Source of the DNA: UKL13-2 sp040006575 | GTDB taxonomy: Bacteria; Pseudomonadota; Gammaproteobacteria; Burkholderiales; Usitatibacteraceae | Direction of reading: 5' to 3' | DNA length: 64,000 nt | Assembly (NCBI GenBank): GCA_040006575.1 | Contig: JBDTWS010000001.1 | Location: forward strand, 1-64,000 | Part shown: piece by piece, positions 55,040 to 64,000 of the stretch | How positions within the stretch are numbered: position 1 is the stretch's first letter | Layout of the letters: each line of letters opens with the position of its first letter | Translations under genes and position numbers: made by a program | The notes under the pieces: model-generated | The model's database searches: none | The model's input: only the letters and a program-made list of their open reading frames with translations | Told to the model about the DNA's origin: nothing

Positions 55040-56605
55040 ATGTTAATTTGCTGCACTGCTCAAATTTCCGGTCGGCGTGCCGACAGCTGGAAATGGCGTT
55101 TTCCATGTCTGAATGCATTGCTGGTGTGCACCTCGGCATGGCTATGCGCCTGCACTGTCGTGCCGCGGGCGGTGCCCGGCGCCCTGCCAGACACCGTCGT
55201 CGCGAAACTTCGCGCGTCGGGAATTCCGGAAGATGCACTCGGCGCCATCGTTGTGCGCGTTTCCGACGGAGCGGTGCGGTTGTCGCATCATGCAGACGCC
55301 AGCCTTCAACCCGCATCAACCCTGAAACTATTGACGTCGATCGTTAGCCTCGAGCGCCTGGGTCCCACCTATCGCGGACGAACTGAATTGCGTACCGCAG
55401 CTCGCGATACGGACGGCACGCTTGAGGGCGATCTTGTACTGCGCGGAATGGCGGACCCCGACCTGGACTGGATGTCTTTCCGGACGATGCTGCAAACAGT
55501 GCGCAATAAAGGCATACGTCGCATCAATGGCGACCTTGTCATTGATCGCAACCTGTTCAATCCGTCGCGAGTTGACATCGGCCTGCCACCCTTCGACGAG
55601 ACGCCGGAATTCAGATACAACGTTATCCCCGACGCCTTGATGCTCAATACAAACCTGCTTGAATTCACGCTGGTTTCCCGTGGCGACAGCCTTTCGACGA
55701 GCATGATTCCGGCGCTGGATGGTGTCTCGGTCATTTCAAACCTGACGTTCATCGACCGCGCCTGCGTTGACTGGGAGGATGGCTGGAAGACCCCACAGGT
55801 CAACCATGCCGCCGACGGCAGCCTACAAATTGTGCTTATAGGGGAATTCCCTCGAAACTGCACCGCGACTACCGACATAAACGTAATTGAGCGCACTGAA
55901 TATGCAGAACGCATGTTCAGGACATTCTGGCGCGAATTGGGCGGTGAATGGCGGGGCCGAGTGCGTGAGAGTGGGGACAGGACCGCAGGATTCGGCGCCA
56001 CTCCCGGCGACCGTTTGCTCGCTATACACCGCGCACGCACGATGGCCGAAGTCACCAGGAATATCAACAAGCGCTCAGACAATCCCATTGCACGCCTCAC
56101 CTTCCTCACGCTTGGCGCCACTGGTTCGACCGCCGGCTCCCAGGCACAGGACGGCGTCACCACCGCGCTGCAATCTGAGCGTATCGTTCGAGAATGGCTC
56201 GCGCAGCACAATATCGGCGGCGACGGACTGATACTGGAAAATGGCTCCGGCCTCTCGCGCAAGGAACGCATCAAGCCGGAACAACTCGCTGCTGTATTGG
56301 GCGCCGCCTACCGCAGCTACTGGGCGCCGGAATTCCAGGCGACGCTGCCCATCGTCGGCGTGGACGCCGCGATGGAGAAGCGATTGCGCGACAGTCCTGC
56401 GGCAAAGCGTGGCCGCATCAAGACGGGATCGCTGAGAAATGTTTCGGCCGTTGCCGGCTACGTGCCGGATTCAAATGACGACGTCTGCATTGTCGTCGCG
56501 ATCATCAACCATGACCGTGGCAGCGCATCGGTGAGCGCCATCGCAAAACCCGTGCTCGACGAGGTGATCGACTGGACGGCGCGGTCGGGGTCGCCCAGTC
56601 GTTGA
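55040..56605 (+). CDS. dacB: D-alanyl-D-alanine carboxypeptidase/endopeptidase (PBP4, S13 family)
   Basis: 521 aa. The three penicillin-binding motifs are present: SxxK as S93-TLK (PASTLKLLT), SxN in KRSDNPIARL and KTG in GRIKTGSLRNVSAVAGY. PBP4 trims and cleaves D-Ala-D-Ala-linked murein cross-bridges in the periplasm. The N-terminus contains LLVCTSAWLCAC, which looks like a lipoprotein signal, so the enzyme may be lipid-anchored. The frame starts at ATG 55040 without a strong ribosome site. Downstream on the other strand is a D-Ala-D-Ala dipeptidase. Confidence 0.93.
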   Translation: MLICCTAQISGRRADSWKWRFPCLNALLVCTSAWLCACTVVPRAVPGALPDTVVAKLRASGIPEDALGAIVVRVSDGAVRLSHHADASLQPASTLKLLTSIVSLERLGPTYRGRTELRTAARDTDGTLEGDLVLRGMADPDLDWMSFRTMLQTVRNKGIRRINGDLVIDRNLFNPSRVDIGLPPFDETPEFRYNVIPDALMLNTNLLEFTLVSRGDSLSTSMIPALDGVSVISNLTFIDRACVDWEDGWKTPQVNHAADGSLQIVLIGEFPRNCTATTDINVIERTEYAERMFRTFWRELGGEWRGRVRESGDRTAGFGATPGDRLLAIHRARTMAEVTRNINKRSDNPIARLTFLTLGATGSTAGSQAQDGVTTALQSERIVREWLAQHNIGGDGLILENGSGLSRKERIKPEQLAAVLGAAYRSYWAPEFQATLPIVGVDAAMEKRLRDSPAAKRGRIKTGSLRNVSAVAGYVPDSNDDVCIVVAIINHDRGSASVSAIAKPVLDEVIDWTARSGSPSR

Positions 56606-56623
56606 TCAGCGGCGGCCTTGCCG

Positions 56624-57235
56624 CTAGAGGATACGCGGATACGTTGACCTGACAACATCGCGATCGCCGCAATCGAAATGCCACCACTCGGTGTTGATGC
56701 CAAGCCATCCACCCTCATACATTGCGCTGCGCAATAGTTGCCTGTTTGCGATCTGGTCTGCAGACAATTCGCCGCTGGCGAGAAATTCCGGCTCGAGTGC
56801 AGGATGGGATAGCCTGGTGAGATCGTCGAAAGGTGTACCCATGTCCAGTTCGATGCCATTCAGGTCTGTCAGCGTTATATCGATGGCCATGCCAAACGAA
56901 TGTATGGAACCGCGCGCAGGATTGGCAAGGTACTCCAGCAGGTTAGTGCCCTGCAGCGCAGCCCACAATTGTTCCTGCACCCGCTGGGGACGCATCGCAT
57001 CCAATACCAGCACGCGCAAGTCGGGGCGCTGCACTTTCAACCAACGGATGGAACACTCCAGTGCTGCGGCGCTGTCGCGGTGCAGCCACGCACAATCCAG
57101 TGGCGAATAGAGGTCGCGGCCCACAAAATTATTCGGCGTGGCATAGCGCAAATCAACGGCCGCGTCGGCAATGGAATCAAGCCTCCGGAAATCAGAATGC
57201 CCGGGAATTGACTCACAGGGAATGGTATTGGTCAT
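56624..57235 (-). CDS. D-alanyl-D-alanine dipeptidase (VanX/DdpX family)
   Basis: About 203 aa. Zinc ligands and catalytic residues are in SIHSFGMAIDITL (SxHxxGxAxD) and NTEWWHFD (ExWH). VLDAMRPQRVQEQLW carries the conserved Arg. In bacteria without vancomycin resistance such enzymes recycle D-Ala-D-Ala from the wall. No vanH/vanA genes are near, so a resistance role is unlikely. The start at ATG 57235 gives the family N-terminus; the frame extends to 57325. It is convergent with dacB, 18 bp apart. Confidence 0.9.
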   Translation of the reverse strand: MTNTIPCESIPGHSDFRRLDSIADAAVDLRYATPNNFVGRDLYSPLDCAWLHRDSAAALECSIRWLKVQRPDLRVLVLDAMRPQRVQEQLWAALQGTNLLEYLANPARGSIHSFGMAIDITLTDLNGIELDMGTPFDDLTRLSHPALEPEFLASGELSADQIANRQLLRSAMYEGGWLGINTEWWHFDCGDRDVVRSTYPRIL

Positions 57236-57300
57236 TTGATTGCCGAATGCTGAATGCTGAACCATGAGTTTGATACTACGGAAAATATCCAAATCGAAAA

Positions 57301-57335
57301 ATAAAAAACCCGTTGAGTGACTCAACGGGTTTCGT
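57301..57335 (-). terminator. Terminator of the hupB-tRNA transcript
   Basis: On the minus strand AAACCCGTTGAG, a three-base loop and CTCAACGGGTTT are followed by a T-rich run. It lies immediately after tRNA-Asp. Confidence 0.9.
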
Positions 57336-57339
57336 ATTT

Positions 57340-57416
57340 TGGCGGAGTGGACGGGACTCGAACCCGCGACCCCCGGCGTGACAGGCCGGTATTCTAACCA
57401 ACTGAACTACCACTCC
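57340..57416 (-). tRNA. tRNA-Asp (anticodon GTC)
   Basis: 77 bases including an encoded CCA. The acceptor stem GGAGTGG pairs with CCACTCC, the D loop has AGTTGGTTAGA, the anticodon loop is CCTGTCACG and the T loop is GGTTCGAGTCC. The anticodon occupies 57380-57382. It is transcribed with tRNA-Val and hupB. Confidence 0.97.
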
Positions 57417-57495
57417 ATGAAACCGGACTGCATTTCAATCACCGGTCTGCGCGTAGACACTGAATGTGCCGCCGGCAAACTGGCTTAAAACTATC

Positions 57496-57571
57496 TGGTG
57501 GGTGCTGAGGGGCTCGAACCCCCGACATTCGCCTTGTAAGGGCGACGCTCTACCAGCTGAGCTAAGCACCC
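57496..57571 (-). tRNA. tRNA-Val (anticodon TAC)
   Basis: 76 bases including an encoded CCA. The acceptor stem GGGTGCT pairs with AGCACCC, the D loop has AGCTGGTAGAG, the anticodon loop is CCTTACAAG and the T loop is GGTTCGAGCCC. The anticodon occupies 57536-57538. It begins eight bases after the hupB stop. Confidence 0.97.
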
Positions 57572-57579
57572 GAAGCCCG

Positions 57580-57852
57580 CTAGTTTAGCGCATCTTTGAG
57601 CGCTTTGCCAGCCCTGAACTTCGGGACTTTTGCTGCCGCAATCTTGATCGCTGCACCGGTGCGCGGATTGCGTCCGGCCCGAGCCTTGCGTTTGCCCACA
57701 TAAAACGTACCAAAACCTACGAGGGTCACCATTTGTCCGCGTTTGAGTGAGACGCGGATGGCGGTGACCATGCCGTCCAATGCGCGTTGGGCAGCTGCCT
57801 TTGAAATATCGGCTGACTTGGATACAGAATCAATTAGCTCGGATTTGTTCAC
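57580..57852 (-). CDS. hupB: DNA-binding protein HU (beta type)
   Basis: 90 aa, a typical HU subunit. The N-terminal helices begin MNKSELIDSVSKSADISKAA, and the DNA-binding arm carries GFGTFYVGKRKARAGRNPR with the intercalating proline. It packages and bends DNA in the nucleoid. Position and order (lon, hupB, tRNA-Val, tRNA-Asp) match many betaproteobacteria. AAGGA lies close upstream of ATG. It is probably co-transcribed with the two tRNAs that follow. Confidence 0.96.
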   Translation of the reverse strand: MNKSELIDSVSKSADISKAAAQRALDGMVTAIRVSLKRGQMVTLVGFGTFYVGKRKARAGRNPRTGAAIKIAAAKVPKFRAGKALKDALN

Positions 57853-58074
57853 TTGAAGGATCCTTCCTCAAATATATTTTTGATGACGCCCGATTGATTG
57901 ACCTCGGGCTGTTTGTTACTGAATTGCCGGATACCTGATGGTGCGTTGCTTACGAGATTCTAATCCATGGACAGCAAAAACAAATGCGCAGGCGCAAGAA
58001 TGTTTTATAGCAATTTGGCAAAGCAGGTGTCAAGCGCGAATACTTCTCCCAAAGCGGACTAGATCCCGCGCACG

Positions 58075-58106
58075 AAAAAAATCACCGCCCGGAGGACGGT
58101 GATTTT
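58075..58106 (-). terminator. Rho-independent terminator of lon
   Basis: On the minus strand AAAATCACCG pairs with CGGTGATTTT across a short loop and continues into a T run, 12 bases after the lon stop. Confidence 0.92.
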
Positions 58107-58117
58107 CCATTTCGCTA

Positions 58118-60529
58118 TTAATGCTTTGTGACGACCGTGCTGTCCTTCGGCGGTGTGGCCGGGACGCCTGACACATCGGCCGATTCCACCACCACCGGAA
58201 CCGGCATCCGCTCAAGCGCCAATTCAATCACCTTATCTATCCAGCGCACCGGAACAATATTCAGGTCCTTGGTAATTTCGGTTGGAATCTCGACGAGATC
58301 CTTCTGGTTTTCCTCAGGGATCAGCACGGTCTTGATGCCACCACGCGCTGCAGCCAGCAGCTTTTCCTTGAGACCGCCGATCGGCAACACCTCACCACGC
58401 AATGTGATTTCACCCGTCATTGCGACATCGCAGCGAACGGGAATTCCACTCAGGACTGAAACGAGCGCCGTGGTGATGGCAATACCGGCGCTAGGCCCGT
58501 CCTTCGGCGTAGCGCCTTCTGGAAGATGGATGTGAAGATCATTTTTTTCATAAAAATCTTCGGCAATCCCCAGCCCCTTGGCGCGGGAACGCACCACCGA
58601 AATTGCCGCCTTGATGGACTCCTGCATGACCTCGCCGAGTTTGCCGGTGGTGTCCACTTTTCCCTTGCCGGGCAACTTCGCCGCTTCCACCGTCAGCAGT
58701 TCGCCACCCACTTCAGTCCACGCCAAACCGGTGACCTGGCCAAGCTGGTTTACCTTCTCGGCGATGCCGTATGAGTAGCGCCGCACACCCAGGTATTTAT
58801 CCAGGTTCTTGGCGCTGATCTGGGCTTTGCCTTCTTTCTTTTTCATCAACTGCGCTTTCACGACTTTGCGGCAGATGCGCGCAATTTCGCGATCCATGCC
58901 GCGTACGCCAGCTTCGCGCGTGTAGTAGCGCGTGATGTCTCGAAGCGCGTGATCAGCGACGTTCAATTCGTCCACCCTCACGCCGTTCGCTTTCATCTGC
59001 TTGGGCAGGAGGTACTGCTTTGCAATGTGGACCTTCTCGTCTTCGGTATAACCCGAAAGGCGAATGACTTCCATGCGGTCCAGCAGGGCCGGTGGAATGT
59101 TGAAGGAATTGGAAGTCGCGACAAACATGACGTCGGACAAATCGAAATCGACTTCGACGTAGTGATCCTGGAACGTGTGGTTCTGTTCGGGATCGAGAAC
59201 TTCCAGCAACGCACTCGCAGGGTCGCCGCGGAAATCCATGCCCATCTTGTCGACTTCGTCCAAAAGGAACAATGGATTTCTCACACCGACCTTGGCCATG
59301 TTCTGCAGAATCTTGCCGGGCATCGAGCCGATATAAGTGCGGCGATGCCCGCGAATTTCCGATTCATCGCGCACGCCACCGAGTGACATCCGCACGAACT
59401 TGCGGTTGGTTGCTTTGGCGATGGACTGGCCCAGTGACGTCTTGCCGACACCTGGAGGACCGACCAGGCACAGGATCGGCGCTTTCAGTTTGTCGACACG
59501 GCTTTGCACCGCCAGATACTCGACGATGCGTTCCTTGACCTTCTCGAGCCCGTAGTGATCCGCATCCAGCACTTTTTCGGCGTTAGCGAGATCGGCGCTG
59601 ACCTTGGTTTTCTTTTTCCACGGCAAGGAAACCACGGTGTCGATGTAATTCCTGACCACAGTGGCCTCAGCCGACATGGGTGACATCAGCTTCAGTTTCT
59701 TCAGTTCCGCTTCGGCCTTGGCGCGCGCCTCCTTGGGCATGTGCGCGGCCTTGATTTTCTTTTCGAGCTCGTCGATGTCGGCGCCCTCCTCGGTCTCGCC
59801 GAGTTCTTTCTGGATCGCCTTGACCTGCTCGTTCAGGTAATACTCGCGCTGCGACTTTTCCATCTGGCGCTTGACGCGGCCGCGAATTCTTTTTTCTACT
59901 TGCAAGATGTCGATTTCCGTTTCCAGCAACCCGAGCAATTGCTCGAGGCGTGACGGCACATCGAAGTTTTCCAGGATCTGCTGCTTCTGCTCCAGCTTCA
60001 GCGGCAGGTGCGCAGCGATAGTGTCGGACAGGCGGCTGGCGCTCTCGATACCCGACAGCGACGTCAGCACTTCCGGCGGAATTTTTTTGTTGAGCTTCAC
60101 ATATTGGTCGAACTGCGCGAACAGGCTGCGGCGCATGGCCTCGACTTCATTGTTATCACCGTCTCCCTGAGTAATCGGAGAAACCTCAGCCTCATAGTTT
60201 TCCTTCACGTTCAGCACGCGGTTGATGCGCGCGCGATGAACGCCTTCCACCAGCACTTTGACCGTACCATCGGGCAGCTTCAGCATCTGCAGGATGCTGG
60301 CCACGGAACCAACGTCATACAGGTCTTCCGGCGTCGGGTCGTCATTGGCGGCCGATTTCTGCGCGATCAATACAACGTTCTTGCCCTCTTCCATCGCGGC
60401 TTCCAACGCCTTGATCGACTTGGGTCGACCGACGAACAAGGGAATGACCATGTGCGGGAACACGACAACATCACGCAAGGGCAATAGCGGGAGGATGGTG
60501 GTTTCTTCGGTCTCTGGTGTATTGGACAT
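58118..60529 (-). CDS. lon: ATP-dependent protease Lon
   Basis: 803 aa, full length for bacterial Lon (LonA). The N-terminal substrate-binding domain begins LPLLPLRDVVVFPHM. The AAA domain has Walker A GPPGVGKTSLGQ and Walker B PLFLLDEVDKM. The serine-lysine dyad lies in PKDGPSAGIAIT and GGLKEKLLAAARGG. It degrades misfolded and regulatory proteins in the cytoplasm. The start at ATG 60529 is fixed by AAGGAAG a few bases upstream; the frame extends to 60619. A long 212-base gap to clpX suggests its own promoter. Confidence 0.98.
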   Translation of the reverse strand: MSNTPETEETTILPLLPLRDVVVFPHMVIPLFVGRPKSIKALEAAMEEGKNVVLIAQKSAANDDPTPEDLYDVGSVASILQMLKLPDGTVKVLVEGVHRARINRVLNVKENYEAEVSPITQGDGDNNEVEAMRRSLFAQFDQYVKLNKKIPPEVLTSLSGIESASRLSDTIAAHLPLKLEQKQQILENFDVPSRLEQLLGLLETEIDILQVEKRIRGRVKRQMEKSQREYYLNEQVKAIQKELGETEEGADIDELEKKIKAAHMPKEARAKAEAELKKLKLMSPMSAEATVVRNYIDTVVSLPWKKKTKVSADLANAEKVLDADHYGLEKVKERIVEYLAVQSRVDKLKAPILCLVGPPGVGKTSLGQSIAKATNRKFVRMSLGGVRDESEIRGHRRTYIGSMPGKILQNMAKVGVRNPLFLLDEVDKMGMDFRGDPASALLEVLDPEQNHTFQDHYVEVDFDLSDVMFVATSNSFNIPPALLDRMEVIRLSGYTEDEKVHIAKQYLLPKQMKANGVRVDELNVADHALRDITRYYTREAGVRGMDREIARICRKVVKAQLMKKKEGKAQISAKNLDKYLGVRRYSYGIAEKVNQLGQVTGLAWTEVGGELLTVEAAKLPGKGKVDTTGKLGEVMQESIKAAISVVRSRAKGLGIAEDFYEKNDLHIHLPEGATPKDGPSAGIAITTALVSVLSGIPVRCDVAMTGEITLRGEVLPIGGLKEKLLAAARGGIKTVLIPEENQKDLVEIPTEITKDLNIVPVRWIDKVIELALERMPVPVVVESADVSGVPATPPKDSTVVTKH

Positions 60530-60741
60530 GATGACTTCCTTAGAAAAGCTTGGTGGGAGACGATAGAAGTGATGTTGAGGCGCGCATGCTTTTCTCAAGC
60601 AGTTTTCGACAAGGGCCACGTGGAACCACCGTGGCGCCTTTGTGGTTCAAATCGATTTTCGCCGGACGATGCCGTCGAAGGGATGGCGGTACATTGAGCA
60701 CCGTTGGCGCATGAAAGACTGCGCGGGGGAAGGCAGCGCAG
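60530..60741 (-). promoter_or_regulatory. Upstream region of lon
   Basis: This 212-base gap between clpX and lon contains small inverted repeats (for example TTGAG at 60575-60579 and CTCAA at 60594-60598, and GAACCAC/GTGGTTC a little further upstream). A heat-shock promoter is expected from what is known of lon, but I cannot point to a convincing sigma-32 pair. Confidence 0.3.
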
Positions 60742-62007
60742 TTACGACTGCGCACCCGCCACCTTGGGCTGGTCCGAATAGATGAGCAGCGGCTGCTGCT
60801 CACCCTTGATGGTGCCTTCGTCCACAACGACTTTTTCGACGTTGCTGAGTGAGGGCAATTCGAACATCACATCAAGCAGGGCGTGCTCGATGATGGAGCG
60901 CAGGCCGCGCGCACCGGTCTTGCGTTCCAGCGCACGCTTGGCAATGGCGCCGAGCGCACTTTCACGGAATTCGAGATTCACGTTTTCCATCGCAAACAGT
61001 TTTTCATACTGTTTGGTCAGCGCGTTCTTGGGTTCGGTCAGGATTCGCACCAGCGCTTTGACGTCGAGTTCTTCAAGCGTCGCGACTACCGGCAAGCGTC
61101 CTACAAACTCAGGGATAAGACCGTATTTGATCAAGTCTTCCGGCTCCACATCGCGCAGCAACTGGTTGCTGGCCTGCCGGTCTTTACCGCTGCGCACGTC
61201 TGCACCAAACCCAATGCCCACCTTGTCGGTACGATTCTGGATGACCTTCTCCAGGCCGCTGAAAGCACCACCACAAATGAACAGGATGTTAGTGGTGTCG
61301 ATCTGCACAAACTCCTGGTTCGGGTGCTTGCGCCCACCTTGCGGTGGCACCGAAGCGATCGTGCCTTCGATCAGTTTCAACAAGGCCTGCTGCACACCCT
61401 CGCCGCTGACGTCGCGGGTAATCGAGGGGTTGTCGGACTTGCGCGAAATCTTGTCAATTTCGTCGATGTAAACGATGCCGCGCTGTGCTTTTTCGACATC
61501 GTAATCGCACTTTTGCAGCAGCTTCTGGATGATGTTCTCGACGTCCTCACCGACATAGCCGGCTTCGGTCAGGGTCGTGGCGTCAGCAATCACGAAGGGG
61601 ACGTTAAGCAGGCGCGCCAGAGTTTGCGCCAGCAGCGTCTTGCCTGAACCCGTGGGGCCGATCAGCAGGATATTGGATTTAGCGAGTTCGACTTCACCAT
61701 CTTTTGCGCCTGTCTTGAGGCGCTTGTAATGGTTGTACACCGCGACCGACAGGATTTTCTTGGCCTGGATCTGGTCGATCACATACTGGTCGAGGATGTC
61801 GCAGATTTCCTGCGGCGTCGGCAAGTCGCTCTTGCTGGATTTCGCGTTGGGATCGCTTTGCGCTTCCTCACGAATAATATCGTTGCAAAGATCGATGCAC
61901 TCGTCACAGATGAATACGGACGGACCGGCAATCAGCTTCCTGACCTCATGCTGGCTCTTGCCGCAAAAGGAACAGTAAAGCAGTTTTTCGCCTACTTTTT
62001 CGGTCAT
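60742..62007 (-). CDS. clpX: ClpX, ATPase subunit of the Clp protease
   Basis: 421 aa. The N-terminal C4 zinc finger (CSFCGKSQHE to CDECIDLC) dimerises and binds adaptors. Walker A is GPTGSGKTLLAQ, Walker B IVYIDEIDKI and sensor GGAFSGLE. The IGF loop that docks onto ClpP appears as VGIGFGAD. It unfolds tagged substrates and feeds them to ClpP. ATG 62007 gives the family N-terminus (MTEKVGEKLLYC); the frame extends to 62043. The gene follows clpP by 175 bp. Confidence 0.98.
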   Translation of the reverse strand: MTEKVGEKLLYCSFCGKSQHEVRKLIAGPSVFICDECIDLCNDIIREEAQSDPNAKSSKSDLPTPQEICDILDQYVIDQIQAKKILSVAVYNHYKRLKTGAKDGEVELAKSNILLIGPTGSGKTLLAQTLARLLNVPFVIADATTLTEAGYVGEDVENIIQKLLQKCDYDVEKAQRGIVYIDEIDKISRKSDNPSITRDVSGEGVQQALLKLIEGTIASVPPQGGRKHPNQEFVQIDTTNILFICGGAFSGLEKVIQNRTDKVGIGFGADVRSGKDRQASNQLLRDVEPEDLIKYGLIPEFVGRLPVVATLEELDVKALVRILTEPKNALTKQYEKLFAMENVNLEFRESALGAIAKRALERKTGARGLRSIIEHALLDVMFELPSLSNVEKVVVDEGTIKGEQQPLLIYSDQPKVAGAQS

Positions 62008-62182
62008 TGATGCGCCCGTTTCATACCGTATTTCACACCGCACCCAATCATTGCCACGTTACCTGCCTCTTATTCAAACTTGCTGTCACTGAACAAGCAA
62101 TAAACGTGCTTATTTCTGCGTTTTTTCTGCGTTTTACTGTGTTGTACCGCGTTTTCCTTTGCAGCAACCCGCAGGATTGCCA

Positions 62183-62860
62183 TCAAAGTTGATGACGGCT
62201 TTCCAGAATTCTGTCGATGATACCGTATTTCTGCGAATCCTCCGCAGACAGGAAATTGTCGCGATCGGTGTCTTTTTCGATCACTTCAATGGACTGCCCG
62301 GTGTGTTTCGCCATGATCTCGTTAAGACGCTGCTTCAGGAACAACGTTTCCTTGGCATGGATCGCAATGTCCGATGCCTGGCCACGGAAACCACCTGAAA
62401 CCTGGTGAATCATGACGCGGGAATTCGGCAGGCACATGCGCTTTCCCTTGGTGCCCGCAGCCAACAGGAACGCGCCCATGCTGGCGGCGAATCCGGTGCA
62501 GAGTGTGGAAACGTCTGGCTTGATGAATTGCATTGTGTCGTACATCGCGAGGCCTGCCGTTACCGAACCGCCAGGGGAGTTGATGTACAGGGAAATATCC
62601 TTGTCCGGATTTTCCGATTCGAGGAACAGCATCTGCGCCACGATCAGGTTGGCCGTTGCATCATTGACTTCACCCACCAGGAAAATCACCCGTTCCTTGA
62701 GCAGGCGCGAATAGATATCAAATGCGCGTTCGCCGCGGCCCGATTGCTCGATGACCATGGGTACATAACCGAGGCCACGCGTTTCGTAGTAATCGCGATC
62801 CGCCGGCGCCATGCCGGTCAGATCGTGCGCCTGTGACTGGAAGCGGGTGAAGCTGTTCAT
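62183..62860 (-). CDS. clpP: ClpP, proteolytic subunit of the Clp protease
   Basis: 225 aa. The catalytic triad is Ser in TGFAASMGAF, His in RVMIHQVSGG and Asp in KDTDRDNF. A short N-terminal extension (FTRFQSQAHDLTGM) precedes the conserved VPMVIEQSGRGERAFDIYSR. It forms a tetradecameric chamber with ClpX. ATG 62858-62860 overlaps the tig stop as ATGA, so translation of the two genes is coupled. Confidence 0.98.
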   Translation of the reverse strand: MNSFTRFQSQAHDLTGMAPADRDYYETRGLGYVPMVIEQSGRGERAFDIYSRLLKERVIFLVGEVNDATANLIVAQMLFLESENPDKDISLYINSPGGSVTAGLAMYDTMQFIKPDVSTLCTGFAASMGAFLLAAGTKGKRMCLPNSRVMIHQVSGGFRGQASDIAIHAKETLFLKQRLNEIMAKHTGQSIEVIEKDTDRDNFLSAEDSQKYGIIDRILESRHQL

Positions 62861-64000
62861 GTGCGTTTGATCTCCATGATCTCGTCGAACGATTGAGTAG
62901 CGGTTGACACGTCCATCGCCTTTGCAGCCCATTCCACCACATTGTCTTCAAGCACCATCGCTTCGACTTCTGCCAGGCGCGATTGATCGCTGTAATACCA
63001 GCGAACCATCTGCTTGGGATCTTCGAAACTCTCGGCATGCTCTTCGACAATCGCACGAATCTGTTCCGGCTTCGCCTTCAGGTCGTTCTGCTTCACGACT
63101 TCACTCAGGATCAGGCCAAGCTTCACGCGCTTTTCGGCGCGCTCGACAAACAATTCCGGGGGCAATTGCAAATCCTTGGTGGTCATGCCGCGCGCTTCCA
63201 GGTCTTTTACCGCCTGCTCCTGTAAGCGCCCGATTTCCATGTCCACCAATGAACGCGGCAATTCAAGCTGGGAAACAGATGCCAATGCATCCATCACCTG
63301 GTCCTTAGTTTTGGACTGAACGCGTTTTTTCAACTCCCGTTCCAGATTTGCCTTGATTTCACCGCGCATCGTTGCGATATCGCCATCTGACACGCCGAGC
63401 GATTTTGCGAATTCAGCGTCGATCGGCGGCAGCTTGGGCGCATTCACCACTTTCACTGTCACCGCGAACTGCACGGTTTTGCCCGCCATGTCTTCCTGGT
63501 AATCCGCCGGGAAGGTCAGGTCAAATGTCTTGGCGTCGCCGCCTTTCATGCCGATCAGCGCAGCCTCGAAATCCGGCAGCATGCGGCGTTCGCCCAGCAC
63601 CACGCCGAAATTTTCGGCCTCACCACCCTTGAATGTTTCGCCATTCAAGGTGCCGCGAAAATCCACCACCACAAAATCGCCATCTTCCGCAGCGCGATCG
63701 GTCTTGTCGTACGCGGCACGCTGCTTGCGCAGCGTGTCCAGCGTGTTGTCTACGTCCTTGTCGCTCACGTCGGCAGCAGGACGTACCAGCTTGGCGCCTG
63801 CGAGCGAGCCCAGCTTCACGTCCGGGTAAATTTCGAAGGTTGCCGTGAACTCAAACTTGTCCGCCGATTGCCCAGTATTCGCCGGCGCAAAACGCGGATA
63901 ACCTGCCACGCGCAAATTCTGCCCCCTGACGGCATCATTGAATGACTTCTGGACCGAGTCGGACATCACTTCCTGGCGAACCTGGTAGCCGTACTGGTTG
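62857..64000 (-). CDS. tig: Trigger factor, 5' part cut by the window edge
   Basis: A ribosome-associated chaperone with peptidyl-prolyl isomerase activity. About 381 codons are present; the N-terminal ribosome-binding part lies mostly outside the window, and reading continues to position 64000 (QYGYQVRQEVMSD). The FKBP-type domain (GDFVVVDFRGTLNGETFKGG to AVTVKVVNA) and the helical C-terminal chaperone arms are visible. The stop overlaps the clpP start. The tig-clpP-clpX order is standard. Confidence 0.97.
   Translation of the reverse strand, partial: NQYGYQVRQEVMSDSVQKSFNDAVRGQNLRVAGYPRFAPANTGQSADKFEFTATFEIYPDVKLGSLAGAKLVRPAADVSDKDVDNTLDTLRKQRAAYDKTDRAAEDGDFVVVDFRGTLNGETFKGGEAENFGVVLGERRMLPDFEAALIGMKGGDAKTFDLTFPADYQEDMAGKTVQFAVTVKVVNAPKLPPIDAEFAKSLGVSDGDIATMRGEIKANLERELKKRVQSKTKDQVMDALASVSQLELPRSLVDMEIGRLQEQAVKDLEARGMTTKDLQLPPELFVERAEKRVKLGLILSEVVKQNDLKAKPEQIRAIVEEHAESFEDPKQMVRWYYSDQSRLAEVEAMVLEDNVVEWAAKAMDVSTATQSFDEIMEIKRT

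Noticed and set aside
56624..57235. Vancomycin-resistance gene cluster
   Set aside because: The VanX-like dipeptidase is alone, without vanH, vanA or vanRS; housekeeping recycling is the simpler reading.

Overview
The window looks like the chromosome of a betaproteobacterium. The right end carries the block tig-clpP-clpX-lon-hupB-tRNA-Val-tRNA-Asp in the order familiar from Burkholderiales, Rhodocyclales and relatives. The envelope genes (SecD, TonB-dependent receptor, autotransporter, lipoprotein, DacB) are Gram-negative. The genus cannot be read from the sequence.

Layout. (1) 1-8.7 kb: a frameshifted GrpB-family gene, an orphan secD without secF or yajC, a SAM methyltransferase, a secreted DUF2334 deacetylase-like protein with a dockerin-like tail, a gene graveyard at 6.8-7.8 kb where remnants of an Ig-repeat gene and of the methyltransferase gene are joined tail to tail, and a secreted histidine phosphatase. 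(2) 8.9-35.3 kb: the striking region. Three very large secreted proteins (2390, 1252 and 2583 aa) lie in tandem on the minus strand. They are built from cytochrome c domains alternating with Big_9/cadherin-like, putative-Ig, MBG-like and Fn3-like domains, and each ends in the same roughly 170-residue module with a dockerin-like pair of Ca-binding repeats. Divergent from them on the plus strand are a 1616-aa autotransporter-like protein with its own N-terminal heme motif and what look like two consecutive C-terminal beta-barrels, and a three-heme lipoprotein 11 bp downstream. Together they carry 12 heme-binding motifs in five exported proteins. (3) 35.3-45 kb: signalling genes, namely a FecR protein, a CHASE2 adenylate cyclase, a metallo-beta-lactamase-fold hydrolase, a LysM-FecR protein, a CHASE2 histidine kinase and an OmpR-type regulator. 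(4) 45-57 kb: a MoxR/GNAT/VWA cluster with a frameshifted GNAT gene, a DUF4139 protein, an unknown secreted protein, an LD-carboxypeptidase, a TonB-dependent receptor, DacB (PBP4) and a D-Ala-D-Ala dipeptidase. (5) 57.3-64 kb: the conserved tRNA, HU and protease block; tig runs off the right end.

The best candidate for an undescribed system is region 2: a surface apparatus in which heme groups are strung along long Ig-repeat fibres, with a heme-bearing autotransporter and a multiheme lipoprotein as likely outer-membrane partners. Extracellular electron transfer, heme/redox sensing or a conductive adhesin are reasonable inferences. None is proven by sequence. The shared tail on the deacetylase-like protein suggests a common sorting or anchoring route. 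A family of about 66-bp imperfect palindromes (four copies, two flanking the 1252-aa gene) may have helped shape the region.
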